Source of the DNA: Vibrio sp. S17_S38
GTDB lineage: Bacteria > Pseudomonadota > Gammaproteobacteria > Enterobacterales > Vibrionaceae
Reading direction: 5' to 3'
DNA: 64,000 bases
NCBI RefSeq assembly: GCF_014694375.1
Contig: NZ_JAAUWW010000008.1
Coordinates: forward strand, 1 to 64,000
Positions 63,469 through 64,000 of this stretch are shown here, one piece after another. The notes under the pieces were generated by a model. That model saw nothing but the letters and a program-made list of their open reading frames with translations, was not told the origin of the DNA and searched no databases. Numbering within the stretch: the stretch's first letter is position 1; each line of letters starts with the position of its first letter. Both the position numbers and the translations under genes were made by a program.

Positions 63469-64000
63469 GATTGTAACCCCGCAATCGAAGCAGAAAAATC
63501 AACTGGTTGAACCCAATTATATTGTTGTAACGGCAAAGCAGTTCCCCAAATTTGTTCAAGCTCAGATACAAGTTGAATGGCTTCAGATAAAGTATAGCGA
63601 GTTTTTGGTACGGTAATATATTCCGTTATCCATAAAGTCAGCGCTTCATAAGTAACGGTTTTCATCTCTAAAATGTACTCTAAAAGAGCCGGGATAAAAG
63701 ATTGTAAGTTTTGATGTCTTAACGGCTGTGGCACGGCCATTACCACCAAATTATTCTTACCCTTGGCTTCAAGCTCAATGCCAAACAAGGATAATAATGA
63801 ATATTGTGCTTCTGCCGTTTCCAGTAAATCAGATGAGACAGGGATACTTAATAAAATGAGTAACGGTTGCGCTTTTAAGCCATTATCTTCGCCCACTATT
63901 AATTGACCTTGCACTCTTAACGCTTCAGCTTTATTCAGATCCACTAATAAACAGGTCTGAGAGTTTTGCATCAATAAATAGCGATCTTGAACCACGGCTA
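63465..64000 (-). CDS. mutL: DNA mismatch repair protein MutL, C-terminal part
   Basis: The open frame runs off the right edge of the window, so only the last 178 or so codons are seen. They match the MutL C-terminal dimerisation domain ([32 protein letters not shown]). Gammaproteobacterial MutL lacks the endonuclease motif, and none is visible here. It overlaps miaA by four bases. Confidence 0.93.
   Translation of the reverse strand, partial: AVVQDRYLLMQNSQTCLLVDLNKAEALRVQGQLIVGEDNGLKAQPLLILLSIPVSSDLLETAEAQYSLLSLFGIELEAKGKNNLVVMAVPQPLRHQNLQSFIPALLEYILEMKTVTYEALTLWITEYITVPKTRYTLSEAIQLVSELEQIWGTALPLQQYNWVQPVDFSASIAGLQS

Overview
The window is chromosomal DNA of a gammaproteobacterium, most likely in the Vibrionaceae. 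The evidence is gene order and content: mutL-miaA-hfq-hflX-hflK-hflC-purA, nsrR-rnr-rlmB, lptD-surA-pdxA-rsmA-apaG-apaH-folA, rplU-rpmA-obgE beside ispB, mdh beside argR, leuO-ilvIH beside leuLABCD, and mtlADR, all in AT-leaning DNA of roughly 40% G+C by eye. The genus was not determined.

Positions 1-14442 are accessory. They carry a Tn7-like transposon inserted at the classical attTn7 site just downstream of glmS. The right end (14374-14442) has three contiguous 20-bp repeats that look like Tn7 TnsB sites, and it stops 24 bp before the glmS stop codon. One of these repeats recurs 20/20 in inverted orientation at 141-160, which marks the left end; an apparent IS21-family end (about 1-98) abuts or interrupts it. 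The element encodes the full set tnsA, tnsB, tnsC, tnsD and tnsE, overlapping or abutting on the minus strand, with all catalytic residues I could check in place. Cargo on the left is an XRE-ImmA/IrrE regulator-protease gene overlapping a PIN-domain gene (toxin-antitoxin-like). Unusually, about 4.7 kb lies between tnsA and the right end: a decayed IS66 transposase, a 717-residue lipoprotein with Ig-like domains and nine RCC1-like repeats, and an OmpA-family protein.

Positions 14467-24360 concern amino-sugar, mannitol and glycolytic metabolism: glmS, a DeoR-type regulator with two matching operators, nagB, the mtlA-mtlD-mtlR operon and pykF.

Positions 24490-35380 concern branched-chain amino acids: ilvIH, leuO, and leuABCD behind a leucine-rich leader peptide and attenuator. 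A glycosyltransferase/PAP2 pair lies between leuO and leuL. A DUF547 gene follows whose signal peptide has been cut off by a stop or frameshift.

Positions 36247-46034 hold envelope biogenesis and housekeeping genes: djlA, lptD-surA-pdxA-rsmA-apaG-apaH, folA and a two-gene ThrE-type exporter. Positions 46190-64000 hold obgE-rpmA-rplU, ispB, mdh, argR, nsrR-rnr-rlmB, hmp with a clear NsrR site, purA, a DUF2065 gene, hflC-hflK-hflX-hfq-miaA and the 3' part of mutL, which runs off the window. No tRNA, rRNA or CRISPR array was found. The core genes are ordinary; what is unusual sits in the transposon and in some intergenic structures.
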